The position numbers and the translations under genes are program-made. A stretch of DNA of 64,000 nt, taken from positions 311,999,235 through 312,063,234 of the forward strand of contig NC_081405.1 of NCBI RefSeq assembly GCF_030272615.1, given 5' to 3'. Under the pieces are notes generated by a model. The model was not told the origin of the DNA and made no database searches. It saw only the letters and a list, made by a program, of their open reading frames with translations. Positions 45,142 through 57,835 of this stretch are shown here, one piece after another (the first letter of the stretch is position 1; each line of letters begins with the position of its first letter). The DNA is from Cryptomeria japonica (Eukaryota > Streptophyta > Pinopsida > Cupressales > Cupressaceae).

Positions 45142-45880
45142 CAACCACCCTTGTCATTGTTTTTATAGACACAAGCTCTCACAAAACCATGAATTGGTAT
45201 TACATCAAAACCATGTGCATATACCATGGGCTAACTACCCCAATTTGTCTGGTTTTCCCCCATTTGGATTTGCACTTAAAACATTGTGTTATGTATTCTT
45301 ACTATGTACATGGTTGTTGGAATCTAATGATTAATACTATCATTGTTGATGAAAGTTTAAATTGATAAAAATAATTTGTATACTAATTCACCACCCCTCT
45401 TAATATAATGATGTGCTCTTCATATTGATCCCACCTCCTCCCAATAAAAAAAAAGTTAATAACTTTTCTTTCATTAGAGATTTATTACTAGTTTCCTCTT
45501 TAGGTAAGGTTCTTCCTATGTTTTTAATCTAAACTATGGATTCCATAATAGCCATCTTAAAAAATCTTTTATATGAATCTTGATATTGACTAAGCTTCTG
45601 AATATTTTATTATTCCACTCTCTACATGTATCTTCTTCCTTCTCAAGAAAGCATTTATAAGCTCTAGGTAAGGATGGTGGTCCACTTCACGTAACAACCT
45701 AGTAATAGCCTCTATTAAACTTACTAATTATTTCATTAAAGACAATCTATATCTGAAAGTAATTAAATAAGTTTCTCTAATTTTTAAATTTCAAATATGA
45801 GCAAATAGCTATATCATATAATGAATTCTTAAAAATTTAAGATACATTTCCATGAATTTTTTGAATTTTTTTTCAAGATA
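45142..45880. other. Degenerate region, no gene recognised
   Basis: It includes a second copia LTR-like tail near 45384; the rest shows nothing coding. Confidence 0.3.
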
Positions 45881-46990
45881 AACAAAAAAATAAGGAAAAA
45901 TATTTTAGGTTTGCCAGAACGAATATATTTTGAATCTTCCATAATCAACAATCTTGAAATTAGAGTCATCACAAAAATACACCTTTGTACTATCAAACTC
46001 ATCATACTTCATGAATCAACCTCTCTAAGACACCATGTTAAATGTTTCTCTTGAGTCAATGAGCCACACATATTCCAATACAGATGTTGCCACTGCTATG
46101 ACAATTACATCAAACCCATCCTACAAGGAATTATCTAAATTTAAATATGAAGCATTTTTGTTTTTTTTCTTTTTATTTTCTTCTTTACATTCTTTATAGA
46201 AATGACCAGCCTTCTTTAGTTACAATTTTTTTTTCCTTTGACTCCTTTCAAAGAGACTTAGATCTCCTTGGGAAGCTAGATTTATAATTCTTGTCCTTTT
46301 TATTCTCTTTTCTCATTGACCTACCTCCAAAAATATAGGAATCCTTAGCCATCAGAAAGGATTTTTTGTACATTTCTTTAAAGACAAACAAGGAAACCAC
46401 ATCATCTATTTTAAAAGTCATTGTGGTATTTCCAATGGCTATTACTAGGTAGTCCCATGAGTCTATAAAAGAGCATAGAAAAATTATAAAATGATCCTCA
46501 TTCTCAATATTAGCGCCAACATAACCCAACTAAGCAACAATCATGTTGAAAGCATTGAGATGATCAACAACGGATCCTCCTTCCTCGATCTTCAAAAAAT
46601 ACAATTTTATTTTCGAGGAACAACTTATTTTCCATGGATTTTCCTTAATAAAAGTCTATAAATTTCATCTAAAATTATGCTATAGTATTCTCTTCATCGG
46701 CATCTAGTTGTATTAAATCAACTAAAAGAAGTCTTACTAGACCCTTCTCTTTCAAATCCATTATATCCTAATTAGTTTGTTGTGTAGTAGCAACTTTTAT
46801 TTTACATACAACTTCTTATAGATATCTATCTACAAGATTATCTTTCTAATATAACTTTCAAAATATGAAGACACTACCATTGATTTTCTCCATCACGAAT
46901 CTACGAGATGTTCTTACCATCATATAGTTGCAACAAAGTTACAAACAAGACTCTACAAGACTCCCAATGAAAAGAGATGAGAACAAAAGA
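45880..46990 (-). pseudogene. Ty1/copia gag and protease fragment (minus)
   Basis: Minus-strand sequence reads DHLNAFNMIVA (near 46540), then LGYVGANIENEDHFIIFLCS, FIDSWDYLVIAIGNTTMTF and VFKEMYKKSFLMAKDSYIF, a UBN2-type Gag. Past a Lys-rich linker, 45900-46090 gives VWLIDSRETFNMVS, where the active-site D-S-G has become D-S-R, and EFDSTKVYFCDDSNFKIVDY, the copia protease. Frameshifts and stops are frequent. Integrase and RT are missing to the left. Confidence 0.72.
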
Positions 46991-47021
46991 CCCTTCTATC
47001 CACCAAAGATATCAAAGTTGT

Positions 47022-47036
47022 CCAAGCTCTAATACT
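47022..47036 (-). promoter_or_regulatory. Degenerate initiator-Met primer-binding site
   Basis: Minus-strand TAGTATTAGAGCTTGG approximates TGGTATCAGAGC. It adjoins a TGAAAGGATGTTGAGG start at 47040 and faces the gag fragment. Confidence 0.55.
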
Positions 47037-47039
47037 AAT

Positions 47040-48000
47040 TGAAAGGATGTTGAGGTATGGAAAAGTGCTTACAACACTAATCAAATTAGGAGAGTGAATG
47101 CAAAGATTCTTTAAACTTCTATTCATTAAATTTAAAATGCATATTAAAATAGTTAATAGATAAAACCAAACAAAATCATAATTTTTATGTGAAGACCTTT
47201 ATGAGTAAAATCCCACACTCCAAAACATAGAGATCAATCATATGACTAGCAATAATAGTAACAATACAATGCACAAAGTCAATATTTTGTAAGAGTAATC
47301 ACAACAATAGAGAAATATGAACTAATTTCAATATCTCAATGACATCTTAGAAAATATTACCCTATAATACCAAATAATGTAAGGTGCAAATTATTTATAG
47401 AGATCAAGCATGATTAGTAAACACCTATGGTTTCTAAAAACATCTCCAATAACTAGGGGTTAAAGAGTACCAAAATAACAAGTTGTCACAAATAGAACCT
47501 CTTACAAATAACAAATTCTAAAAGAAACACCCGTCTTTTCATCACTGGTCAACCTACCATATCTAAGGAACTTTCTTCATAGAAACTACTAAATCCAAGA
47601 ATAAACATGTTTCTTTTCACACAACTACTTTTCAAATATAGCTCTTACACTTTCATGAATTAAAAAATTCCACAATTAACTCTTATAGCTAATAAAATTA
47701 TCATAACACATTGATCTGTGTGAAAATGGACATAGAATCTTATGAAATTTGCTACCATAAATATCCTAAAATGTGGGTCCTCCAAGATGGGCAGTAACTT
47801 CCTAGAAAATATGAGCCTTCTCATAGTCATAACCGACCACGTAGGATGTCATCGCACCAAGAATTCCCATAAATGAAAAAATAAAGTTGGTAGCTTATGA
47901 TATAATGAATATGTAGCAAAAACTTAAATAAGCCATAATCAGTGCTCTAAGTTCATTAATTTAAGCTCCCCATATACGATGAAAGGTACCTTATGGTACT
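47040..48000 (-). repeat. Copia 5' LTR (minus), right end uncertain
   Basis: It starts TGAAAGGATG next to the primer site; GGAGAGTGAATGC (minus GCATTCACTCTCC) and, near 47190, TGTGAAGACC with AAAATCCCACACTCC follow the usual copia U5/R pattern. The end was not found. Confidence 0.45.
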
Positions 48001-48698
48001 TGAGGAGAGCAGAAAACTCTACTCAATTTTATAAAAATTCCAACAATTCAGCACTATTACGTTTAATAGCGTACAATATAATCTTTAATATGTTTAAATA
48101 TTTTATGTAGAATTTGAACAAATTTTTCTTTTTTTAATATCATTAACAATACTTGTGTTAATAAAATATAATTTGTAATGTTTAAAAAAATAAATCACAA
48201 TCATTGAATATATATATTTTCTATAACTCACTTAATTGGCACAATACTCTTAACATTTATTTTTGCTAAATGGGCAGTTAATTTTTAACTCTAAAAATAA
48301 GATATGAATATTTGTACATTATTAATTACCTAACCCTAATAAATATTTGTACATTATTAATTACCTAACCCTAATAACATCACTTATATTATTTGCCCAG
48401 GTCAATAATATTAAAGTTATTGTTATCTATTTAAATTTATTTTACAAATCCCATAAACAAATATTTAACAAATTATTTAAAATCCATATCTATTTTTTTA
48501 AGTTTTATATTATATAAATAAATAAACATATATATAATATAAAAAAATATAAAAAATATAAATTAACAATAATATTTTAGTTATTCTCATTCAATTTAAT
48601 ACAATTCAATAATATAAAAGTTTGATAACAAAATAATGTTATTAATAACATATTATTGATATTTATAATAATAAATAAATAAATAACAATAACATAAT
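48001..48698. other. Very AT-rich stretch
   Basis: Apart from the 35-bp duplication at 48307 nothing was recognised. Confidence 0.35.
48307..48376 (+). repeat. Perfect 35-bp tandem duplication
   Basis: AATATTTGTACATTATTAAT and the next 15 bases occur twice without a mismatch (48307-48341, 48342-48376). Confidence 0.9.
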
Positions 48699-49167
48699 TG
48701 TGAGATTTTGCCAAGATCAAGAGGCAATGGAAAACACAAATAAGAGAGTACAAAATAGATGATAGAAATAAACTGTATTCTATCAAGATGAAAAATATGA
48801 TCAACTAGATCATTAAGCATTCGTTACATACAATGAATATAAGCCTGCTTATATAAGCAAGGCTATATGGATATGTGAGCACACAAACATAACATGTGGC
48901 TCAATAAGAAACAAGGGTAGGTAGGAAATAGGTGTGGGTAGGTAGGAGAAACAATATAATAGTCCACATGAGGTGGATCACCCACTGAATGTGGAGTGTA
49001 ACAACAAGATCAACACCATAAAAGGTGGAAATTCTCCTACACACACTATCCCAATGTGGCACAAACACCCAAGTCTCTCATACCCAAACTACTATGAAAT
49101 GCATGTACCTAAGTAAACTTAAGTAAAGTGTAATAATATCCATGATGAATAATTATTTACACCAACA
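48699..49167 (-). repeat. 3' LTR of the copia element
   Basis: 469 bp from TGTGAGATTTTGCC to TACACCAACA. The start is fixed by comparison with 63848; the end by the purine tract next to it. The TATA region is the perfect palindrome GCTTATATAAGC (48847-48858). Confidence 0.88.
48847..48858 (-). promoter_or_regulatory. Palindromic TATA region of the copia LTR
   Basis: GCTTATATAAGC reads the same on both strands, inside a longer near-palindrome. It is the only TATA-like site seen in the LTR. Confidence 0.4.
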
Positions 49168-49176
49168 CCCCCCCTT
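49168..49176 (-). promoter_or_regulatory. Polypurine tract of the copia element
   Basis: Minus-strand AAGGGGGGG directly before the LTR start TGTTGGTG. Confidence 0.75.
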
Positions 49177-49389
49177 AAGTGCAACTAAGGGGAATGCATT
49201 GAAGTCTACAATGCAACTAAGCAATGCAAGATCGGTCTCGGCTACTAGGCCATGTTAGGTACCCATGTATAAATGCAAATGCATGCAAACCAATGCAATG
49301 AAATCTCTCACAAAGTGGGGAAAGAGAGAAAAACCCAATGGGAAAAAACCCTCTCCCAAAAGAGAGATGAAAGCTATACAAGAGAACTC

Positions 49390-51677
49390 TCATAGAAGAA
49401 TGTGAGGAACAAAACCCCATGTGAGGAAAAAGTCCCACCCATATGAGAGAAGAAGAAGAGGAAGAAGAGAAGCTAGGAAGCCCCCCCTCAATGTGGAATC
49501 TGTACCAATAATAGAAGGTCGATGTATGAAGAAACTACTCCATGATCGTCGAGCAACATTCCTCCCCTTAGGAAGAAACAAAACCAAAGGTGTATCCATG
49601 AAGTCTCCCCAATCATGAAGGGAAGATGTATGAAGAAAACTCATGATGAAAGGAATCTCTGAAAACTGCTCAAGTGTCCCCATGTCGATGCTGAAAGATA
49701 CCCCCTCCAAAGGTGGTAAACTGTGCCACACTATTGAAAAAGGCACTCCAAGATCTAGTGGAGATGGATGTAGAACATGTCCCAAAGACTCACATGTCTC
49801 CTCAAAAGATAAAGAGACCTCCTCCAACTGCTGTACATAAGTATCCACAATCATGTCAACCTCGAAAGAATGATCATGTAGAGAATGAACAAGAGGGTTA
49901 GAGTGTTCCCTCACAACAATTGAAGAAGGATCACCTTCATCAAAGAGAAGATGAATGTCATCAATGATGTCTCCCAAATTTGTAATGTAGGATTCCATAA
50001 ATAAACCTACAATTTCTGTCAAGTAAGCATCCCATGAATCTGAAGCTGGAAGACAATGAATATCTTGCTGCACTGAATCACATCAAGGAAAAACTGTCCA
50101 CTATTTGCATCATCATGTGCAATAGGTGATGTGATATCAATATGAGGAGATGAAATACAAGACTCAAGAATGGGTTCACATGTGAGAATCCCCATGTTCA
50201 AGTGTCCAAAGTTCTCCTCAAAAACTAAACCATCACAAGAAGTGTCATCATCATGTGTAGAATCATTAAATGTGAAATCATCATCATCAACAAAATCTAA
50301 AAAGGAGTATAATCGAGATGCATGATCAACCATCCTAGTCGCAATGATAGCTCTAGTCTCCAAGTCTCGAATGAAAACTGACTCAGGTGTGAACTCCACA
50401 ACTCTCTTAGTTGCGCCATGTGTGATTTGATAGATAGAAAGGAGATTGTTTGTCAAGTGGGGTACACACAACACATTATTGAAGGATTTATCCCCAATGT
50501 CAATAGATCCTTTCCCAATCACATCCATGTATGTATGATTTCCTATCAATATCTGCGGCATGGTGCAAGGCTCAAATGTAGAGAACGTAGACTACGAAGA
50601 TGCCATATGATGAGAAGCCCCTGAATCTAGAAGCCATCTCTCTGAATCATGACTGATAGTAGCACATAGAGCTTTTCCTTTTCTTGTCACAAAAGAATGA
50701 ATCTTCCCACTTGTAGAAGCCATGAATGCTTGCCCTTTTCCTTTTGAATGTGAGGAAGTGGAAGTTGATGAATCATCCTTCTTGTAGACATTAGGCAAAT
50801 CAATGTTATGCTTTTTGATGATATGTGTGAGCTAATCAATCTTCTTAGAATGGCAACGATGCTCCTCATGACCAAACTTTTTACAATAGGCACAAGTAGG
50901 TCTCTTCCTCTTTGGTGAATTATCCCTCTTGGAAGAGGATGTATCTCCTTGTTGTGGAGAGGATGATGCTTTGTCCTTAGGCTTTGATTGCCATTTCTTC
51001 TTGTTTGAGTTGTCCTTTCCTTGATTTCCTTTGTTCCCTTGATTTGCCACTAATCCTTGAGACTTAGAAGCCTTAAGAATGCCCATGCTTATCAACTTAG
51101 TTTGTTCCATCATCAACATTTCATTGAAAGCATCAAACATAGGAATTGTGTAGCTTGAACCCATTGTCATCCTATGGGTTTGGAAACTAGAAACAAATGT
51201 TGCATATTCTTATGGAAGCTTGCCTATCAAGTTGAATATGAATTGAGTATCCTTCTTATCAATGCCACAATGTTTGAGTTGTGCCCTCAACTCATTTGCC
51301 TTAGTGACATAATCTTGTATAGTATCAAAGTTCTTGGGATCTAACATGGTGAGATCACTATCAATTTGATAACCCCTAATCTCATCAACTTGACCATACA
51401 AGTCTTGAAACTTTTGCCAAGCATCCTTGATTGGAGTACACTTCTCAATATGAAAAATGAGATCCTTTGATACATACTTTATTAAGGTACCAATTGCCAT
51501 GATATTTTTAGTGAGCCAATCCAAGTGACCAACTAGATCAACCTTAGGATCAGCGGGAGCAACAATAGTTCCATCGATGTAATGACTGAGTCCTTTTTCC
51601 ATAAATTTACTCCATGCATCAATTTTCCAAGTAGCATAATTATGAGGAGTTAATAGCGAAAACTTAGAAGAACCCAT
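49390..51677 (-). pseudogene. Copia Gag-protease polyprotein with unknown C-terminal tail
   Basis: The start is MGSSKFSLLTPHNYATWKID at 51677, a typical copia Gag opening. The UBN2 part includes DAWQKFQDLYGQVDEIRGYQ and DYVTKANELRAQLKHCGIDK. The knuckle CAYCKKFGHEEHRC lies near 50850-50895. The protease shows WLLDSGASHHM (about 50598-50632), VLCVPHLTNNLLSIYQI and the following fold. Instead of integrase, an acidic tail comes next (FLDFVDDDDFTFNDSTHDDD, ILESCISSPHIDITSPIAHD) and, after a frameshift near 50065, about 225 codons to 49390, including ITNLGDIIDDIHLLFDEGD and QQLEEVSLSFEETCESLG, which I do not recognise. Stops: TAA 51210, TAG 50832 and 50592. Confidence 0.8.
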
Positions 51678-51720
51678 ATCAGCAAAAAGGAAGGAACACA
51701 AGAGCACAAAAGAATAAGAG

Positions 51721-51725
51721 ACACC
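51721..51725 (+). repeat. Left target duplication ACACC of the Athila-like element
   Basis: ACACC here and at 63063-63067 flank the LTRs exactly, proving insertion into the leader of the copia element. Confidence 0.93.
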
Positions 51726-53008
51726 TGATGGTCGCACCCACAAAAGGATATGAAAATCATAGTAAAACCTTTCCTGGGAATTGGGCATTCCAACAGGTGA
51801 CCAATATCTCCCTCTGTAGACGTTCATTTACTTGTCAAACCAGGGGACATATACTTTAAATGGCACAGCAAAATATATGCACTAGGAACTTACTTTGATC
51901 AAATCTTAGTAGAAATACATACTGAAAAGAAATCATACCTATGCTACAAGAAGGTAATGCAAAGCTCTTTAACTCAACTATGATTTGATTATGACAGAAA
52001 CCATAATAACTACAACTGAAACACAAACTATGAACTGGTCTTATGCTGCAGGAACAGACACAGTGATGGATTTCTTGTGCTACAGGAGCAATGTAAAGCT
52101 GAGTTTGTATAAAAACTTTAAAGATGAAAGCAAACTGAAGCTTAACAGGAAAGAACAACTAACTAACTAGCTACAGATACCTACTAAGTGGGCCCCCTTA
52201 GCAAGCATCTCCTGATTATGCAAATGCTAAACTCAGAACTTCATTGAACTTTATTCATAAAAATAGAATGATATACATTGTTTTATTGATATGGAAACTA
52301 ACAACAAACTCTGCTTCTGGTTAAACAGATTCTGTCTTTCATTATCATATTGATTCTTACATGACATCTACTATTCTTATTGTCTCCTTCTCTTACCCCT
52401 CTCTCGCGCAGGAGGAGAAGCTTTATTTAAAAACAGGAGAACAACTAACTAACTAACCCCATCAAAGAAAGACGTGGAAGTAAAACATATCATTGAATCA
52501 AGGAAAAAACTTCATAAATGAATTTATGCGTTCAACCTGATCCAGAGAGAATCTAGCACTCCACTCTTTGTCATTAAAATTCTTTCCCACGATTTTGGTC
52601 AAAGATTCTTCGCCGGAGCTTCCTCGAAGTTGTGCAGGAAATGGACTTTACTGCAAGGCCGAGATTGGCTGCGCTTGACTTGATCATTCTTCAACAACCT
52701 ACGAAACAAAAGGTAATAGGCAATAGAAAAGGCGTATGGCACATACACGATATCTATTTATTAATCACACATTTTAGATTTACTTCATCATTCAAAAACT
52801 GTATACGATATACCAGTCATTTTAGGGGATCAATGGGGCAATAAATGCAATCAAGTCAACACAAAGAGCTGTAGGAATATAAAAGTATCTTGCTACAAGA
52901 TATCCCAAAAAGGTTTCACAAAGTCTTAACATCTATGAAATAAAAAAAGTAAAGGCATTTAAAAGTTTATCATAACATCCAAATTATGAGCATATTTTAA
53001 GCTCATCA
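51726..53008 (-). repeat. 3' LTR of the Athila-like element
   Basis: 1283 bp, TGATGGTCGC...GCTCATCA, alignable over its full length with 61784-63062. Confidence 0.95.
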
Positions 53009-53022
53009 CTGCCCCCTACTTA
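53009..53022 (-). promoter_or_regulatory. Polypurine tract of the Athila-like element
   Basis: Minus-strand AAGTAGGGGGCAG directly precedes the LTR start. Confidence 0.7.
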
Positions 53023-53286
53023 GCCCAATACTGGTCCTCCAGCATTAACTTTCCTGGTGGTTTCTCTGAAGTTGGTGGTTGCTACATGACTCTGAAATGG
53101 ATTTTTAAACTTGTAATAAAATCCTTTGAAATCCCGACATTTTTCATACCTTTAGTCTTCTAATTCATTGTTAAGATTTGTAGCCTGGTGAGGATAAAGT
53201 GGCCACATTAGCACAGGGGGTCTGAATGTCAGCGACAACCACAATTCAAATCTTGTTTGAAGTCCCAATTGAATATATCTACTGGT

Positions 53287-55506
53287 TCATTTGAGAGCTG
53301 CTATGAAATTTAAGGGACCATGCGGTTCTGACTTTCTTAACCCAACAGTTAACCTCTCCCATCTTTTCTCACTTCTGGTGAATGCCAATTTCCAAAATGA
53401 ATATTGTTGTGCCTGGAATTCATCATATACTTGTTTTTTGATATCAAATATTTTCTCTCTTGTTGAAACATTATTAATACCATATGTCAAAGTAAACCAA
53501 TCTTTCAACATTGCATAAGGGTTTGAACTATGAGATCGTAATGGAACAGGCTCTGTTTTCTTAGCTTCCTCATATGTTTCCCACTGCCTACCATAATTTG
53601 CCTCATTTGCTGCCCATGACATAAATGCTCTTAAATGAATATCACCAATATATAGAAGAGGATTCCATTCTGTTTCAAATGGTATTAAAAAGCCATGAAA
53701 ATAGAATTCACAGAGAGAATTCCTTAGCCAATTAGGGGCTGCCTGGTATGCTTCATAGAATTCTTTGGTAGTATGAATTATAGGATCTTGGTTTCTGAAA
53801 ATTCTCATCAATTGGAACCATAAAAACTGTTCTTTAAGGCACAGAGCATAAACTCTAGGTGGAGGTCTACATTCCATAATTTGACCAGTTACTTTCAACA
53901 TTTCATCCATTTTTGCTTTCAACTCAGCAATTTCCTGCTTCTGACTTTCAATTTTCTTTTTCAATTTCTTCTTTTCTATTTCCCATAGACTTTGCTGCAT
54001 GACAGTCTGGGCTATGTATCGGAAAGTCAGGGTTTGCAATGTAACTGTTTCCCAATTAGCTTTAACATATTCCCGAAACTCCATTAAAAATGTTCTCTTA
54101 TACACAACAATGGTTTTACAAACTGCAGGATGAGATACAATTTCACTAGGCACATTCAATTGTTCAGTCTGTTCTTGCTCTTGCTGCAAGATAAATTCTT
54201 CCTGTTCCTATGGTGGAGAAGTTTGTGCTTCCTCCGAAAATTGCATAGCAACAGTAGCCAAATCATCGAGATTTGGTAACCCTTGCTCATTATGCCCTGT
54301 TTCTTTTGTCTCAACTTGTTCCTCTTCAAGAACGAACGAACTCTGGGCAGCATTTTCAGACACATTCTGAGAAACATTAAATTCGGACTCAACAGGCCCT
54401 TCTGAAATTACAATCACCTCTAGTTGCAGTGAAGCAGGGGAGGTCTTAGATTGTTTCCTTGCGGAAACCCTTCTTGACACTGATGCGGCTGCAGGAGGTG
54501 TTCCGGTAGCTTTCCTCTTCCTTGTTTGTTTAGAGGGTTTTGCCCTACCAGAGGATGACGGTGAACTAGAAATAGCAACAAGCGTTGCTGTAGGAGAAAC
54601 AGCTGTGGGAGAAGGTGCTGCAAAAGAAGAGCATTGCCTTTTCCAAGAACGAGGGTCGGATTCTGGAGACCCTTCTACCTTTGTTTTTCCCTTCTCACTT
54701 CTAATGGCAGACCTAGTTTGTACCCTAGCAGAGGATTTAGGTGCAAAAGCTGTAGGACCAGGTGCTACAGGAGTAGATGACCCTTGCCCTGTTTTACTGG
54801 TAGATGCACTTTCTTTCTTCTTTTTCTGAGGCTGTGGGGTAAGTACCCTAGAGGGTTGTGGAATTTGCAAACTCTTTTGGGCAACAAATTGTTGCTAGGA
54901 GAGAGATGAGACATCCCTTAAAGAGTGCTCAATCAGTAATTTAATAAGGCCATGATGAGTGACAGAATTATCTTTCCCCTGTTGAGTTTTATGGGTATTG
55001 TGTTCTAAAAATTTTAACAAGAAATTCGGAACATTTATAACTAACCCATGCCTCATATGGCTCAATAATTTAAAATGATGAGAATGCAGATAGGAAAAAT
55101 GGCCTTCACAAGTCAAATACCTGATTATGTAAGTAGCATACTCTGAATAAGGAGGAGGCAATGATACACGCTTGCATCCCTGCTTGGAGACTTCCAGAGG
55201 TCCATTAGTAGGCATTGAAAACTCAACCCTTGCAGCTGCAGCGTCTGAAGAAAAGTTTTCTCCAACGGCTGGAAGTCCAGTTAGTTCTACAATTCTATTT
55301 TCGGTTGCAACAACCATTAGACCCCATATGGAGGCTTCCCCTTCAGAAAGGGTTCTTAGAAATTCTGTAGCAGCCTCCTCATCAAAATCATTTAAGCTCA
55401 AGAAATAATTTAACCATCCACAGAGGCTGAATGCGTGGACTGTTTGCGGATTTTGCAATAACGTTTCATAAGCTATAGGCTCATGTCGCACCAACTGACC
55501 ACCCAT
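53287..55506 (-). pseudogene. Post-integrase ORF (env position), 739 codons, unknown function
   Basis: One frame runs from MGGQLVRHEPIAYETLLQN at 55506 to a stop at 53287, broken only by two TAG codons (near 54893 and 54208), both where Gln is likely. The N-terminal 200 codons hold a folded-looking domain (VHAFSLCGWLNYFLSLNDF, ENRIVELTGLPAVGENF, YATYIIRYLTCEGHFSYL). Then come about 220 codons of Ser/Pro/Lys-rich linker, a coiled coil (EKKKLKKKIESQKQEIAEL, about 53920-53985) and a Trp/Phe-rich C-terminal part (AAPNWLRNSLCEFYFHGFL, QQYSFWKLAFTRSEKRWERL). I see no signal peptide and no clear membrane segment, so it does not look like an envelope protein despite its place. Athila elements often have an env-like ORF here. 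Confidence 0.75.
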
Positions 55507-56255
55507 GTTTACAGTTTTCCTTTAGCTGAACTCGATTCCTTGCTAAAGATTCAAATTCTCTGCTTCCCTTTCTGTTCTGGTTTTTTTTTTTTTTTTTTCT
55601 TTCATGTCGTCACATTTCTTTCTTTCTTTTCCAAAAATGAACTTTTTTGAACAAGCAGTCTTAATCGTGATTATGCAATAAAGAAAGACATGTGATCGTA
55701 GTTGGAAAGTACCAGAAATGTATTAAAGAAAGATTATTTTGCAGTTATGGTAGCGGCGAAAAGACAGGTTTTAAAAGATGGATTACCCTGCCCTCTACTT
55801 AAAGTATGAAATGTGTCCTCACATGTCATAAAGAACAGGTAGAAATTCAGGTAATAATGACTGATACATGCATAGCAGTAAATGAATAGAATGAAATAAA
55901 TAAAATATGCGATAAGAAAAGATATGGCGTACCTTTGATAATTGCACATACGTGTGAAGAAATATGACGGCATCTGCATGGATTGACAAGTGGGAAAGAT
56001 ATCTTAATTAAGTCTGATGCGGATGGATGATGTGGATGGGTGAAATGGGTGGATGAAATGAATAGATGAAATGAATGGACGGAAGTTGAAGAAGTGAAAT
56101 GGGGGCGATAAATGAGAATGGAGAAAAGGGGTTTCCTTTTGTAAAAAGAAAACCTTTATTATGGGCATGCTTTTTAAAAATTACGGTAACGCTGCAGAAG
56201 AAAGGCAAAAGCCTTCAGCTGCAGGAAGAGTAGCGGGAGGAACCTGAATGAACTG
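55507..56255 (-). other. Spacer between integrase and the post-integrase ORF
   Basis: About 750 bases without a supported frame, including a 20-base T run (55572-55591). In Athila elements the downstream ORF is thought to be reached by splicing or an internal start; no such signal was confirmed. Confidence 0.45.
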
Positions 56256-57270
56256 CTACATGAATTCTACCTTAAAGACTGGTTTGTGGTATAACCGGAG
56301 TCGATGGCCATTCACTAGCAATTTGAAGCGGACTGGGTCTATTGTTACCAGCTGTACAGCTCCATTGTCGAACACATTTTCAACTTCATAGGGGCCAAGC
56401 CAGCGTGTTGTGAGCTTACCTTGGTTTTCTTGATATCTGGAATCATATAACAAAGCCTAATCTATAGTAAAAAATTTCTTAGTTTTGATGTGCTGATCAT
56501 GCCATTTCTTCCTTTGTTGTTGGATTGCTTCTGTATGCTGCAGGGCAGCTTTTCTCATTTTGTCCAAAGCATTTAGCTACAGGAGACAGTGCTTTTGTGC
56601 TTCAGATATGTCTATATTGAGTTCAAGAGCTATCCTCAAAGTTTTGTGTTCAAATTCTATGGGTAACATGGCTATTTTCCCATAAAGCAGCTCAAAAGGT
56701 GTAAACCCAGTTGTTGTTTTCCATGTAGTTCTGTAAACCCAAACTGCTTCAGGAAGTCTATTGCTCCAATCTTTTCTATGTATCTGTACTATCTTTGTGA
56801 GGATCACCTCAATTTCTCTATTTGTTACCTCTGCCTGACCATTGGCTTGAGGGTGATAAGGACTGGACCTCCTATGTTTGATTTTATAGTCATTCATTAG
56901 TGCAGTGATCAGATTAGACGTAAACTGAGCTACTTGATCGGTTACAAGCTCTCTGGGATACCCAAATCTTGTGAAAATTTGTTCATACAGAAACTCAGCA
57001 ACTTTGTTAGCTCGAGCATGAATCATAGCTGTTACCTCGACCCATTTTGTTACATAGTCCATGCAAACTAGAATGTATGACTTTCCATTTGATGGTGGAT
57101 CAATTGGCCCTACAAAATCCATCCCCCATTTATCAAAAGGGGTGACTATTATCTGTGGATATAGTGGCATTTCATCGGACTTAGTTGGTCTTCTCATACG
57201 CTAGCATTTGTCACATTTTGTTGTATAGGCCACAACATCCTTATGTAATGTTGGCTAGTAGTACCCTGTT
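56256..57270 (-). pseudogene. Athila-like integrase
   Basis: The zinc-binding end (CDKC just before a TAG at 57201-57203) leads into the core: FDKWGMDFVGPIDPPSNGKS has the first catalytic Asp, RELVTDQVAQFTS the second (the usual Gly-Thr after DQ is Val-Ala), and ANGQAEVTNREIEVIL the Glu. YRTTWKTTTGFTPFELLYG follows. TAG stops at 56577-56579 and 56457-56459 interrupt the C-terminal domain, which ends RWLGPYEVENVFDNGAVQL and HRLRLYHKPVFKVEFM. No chromodomain, as usual for Athila. It inserts the DNA copy into the genome. Confidence 0.9.
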
Positions 57271-57399
57271 TTAAAAACTTTCATTGATGTTCTTTTTGTT
57301 GGAAAATGTCTTCCACATGGTTCGTCATGGCAAGCATGCAATATGTCATAAGTTTTGTCTTCTCTTACACATCTTCACATTACCTGATCAGGTCCAGTA

Positions 57400-57835
57400 T
57401 AAAACAAACTATTTGCAATCCAGAAAAAGTTAAAGCTTTTCTCTATTAACAATTTCTTTTCTTTTGGAGAAAAGTAGTCTGGTATTCTATTTGCTGCTAG
57501 ATAATTGGCAATGTCTGCATACTAGGGTATATGTGCAGCGATGGAAAACAAGTGTTCATCTGGGAACCTATCATCAATGATCTCATGTTCAACAGGTGCA
57601 GCTGATTGGAGTCTTGATAAAAGGTCAACTACAACATTAGTTCTCCCTGGTTTGTCAATTATGGAAATGTCAAATTCTTGTAACAACAGGAGCCAACGTG
57701 CCAACCTACCAGAAATGGCAGGTTTGTTCATCAGATATTTGATTGCTGCATGGTCAGTATGGATGAATATACGATAACCTGTGACATAATGTCTAAATTT
57801 ATTCAAAGCATATACTACTGCAAGCAACTCCTTTT
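57400..57835 (-). pseudogene. Athila-like RNase H
   Basis: LNYTVTEKELLAVVYALNKF, then YVTGYRIFIHTDHAAIKYLM and RLARWLLLLQEFDISIIDKP is the standard RNase H of Ty3/gypsy elements with its catalytic Glu and Asp. It degrades the RNA strand during reverse transcription. The frame ends at a TAG near 57523 (AAHIP-stop-YADIANYLA), where this family normally has a sense codon, and then passes to the integrase linker. Confidence 0.88.

Noticed and set aside
48577-48804. 75-codon hydrophobic minus-strand frame
   Set aside because: AT-rich sequence yields Ile/Leu/Tyr runs by chance, and it overlaps an LTR start.
55572-55591. 20-base T run as a Pol III terminator or poly-A tail of a retrocopy
   Set aside because: No tRNA, 5S or SINE boxes and no target duplication beside it.
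55734-56208. Two minus-strand frames of 66-81 codons
   Set aside because: In the spacer between integrase and the next ORF; composition is low-complexity Phe/Tyr/Ile and no motif is seen.
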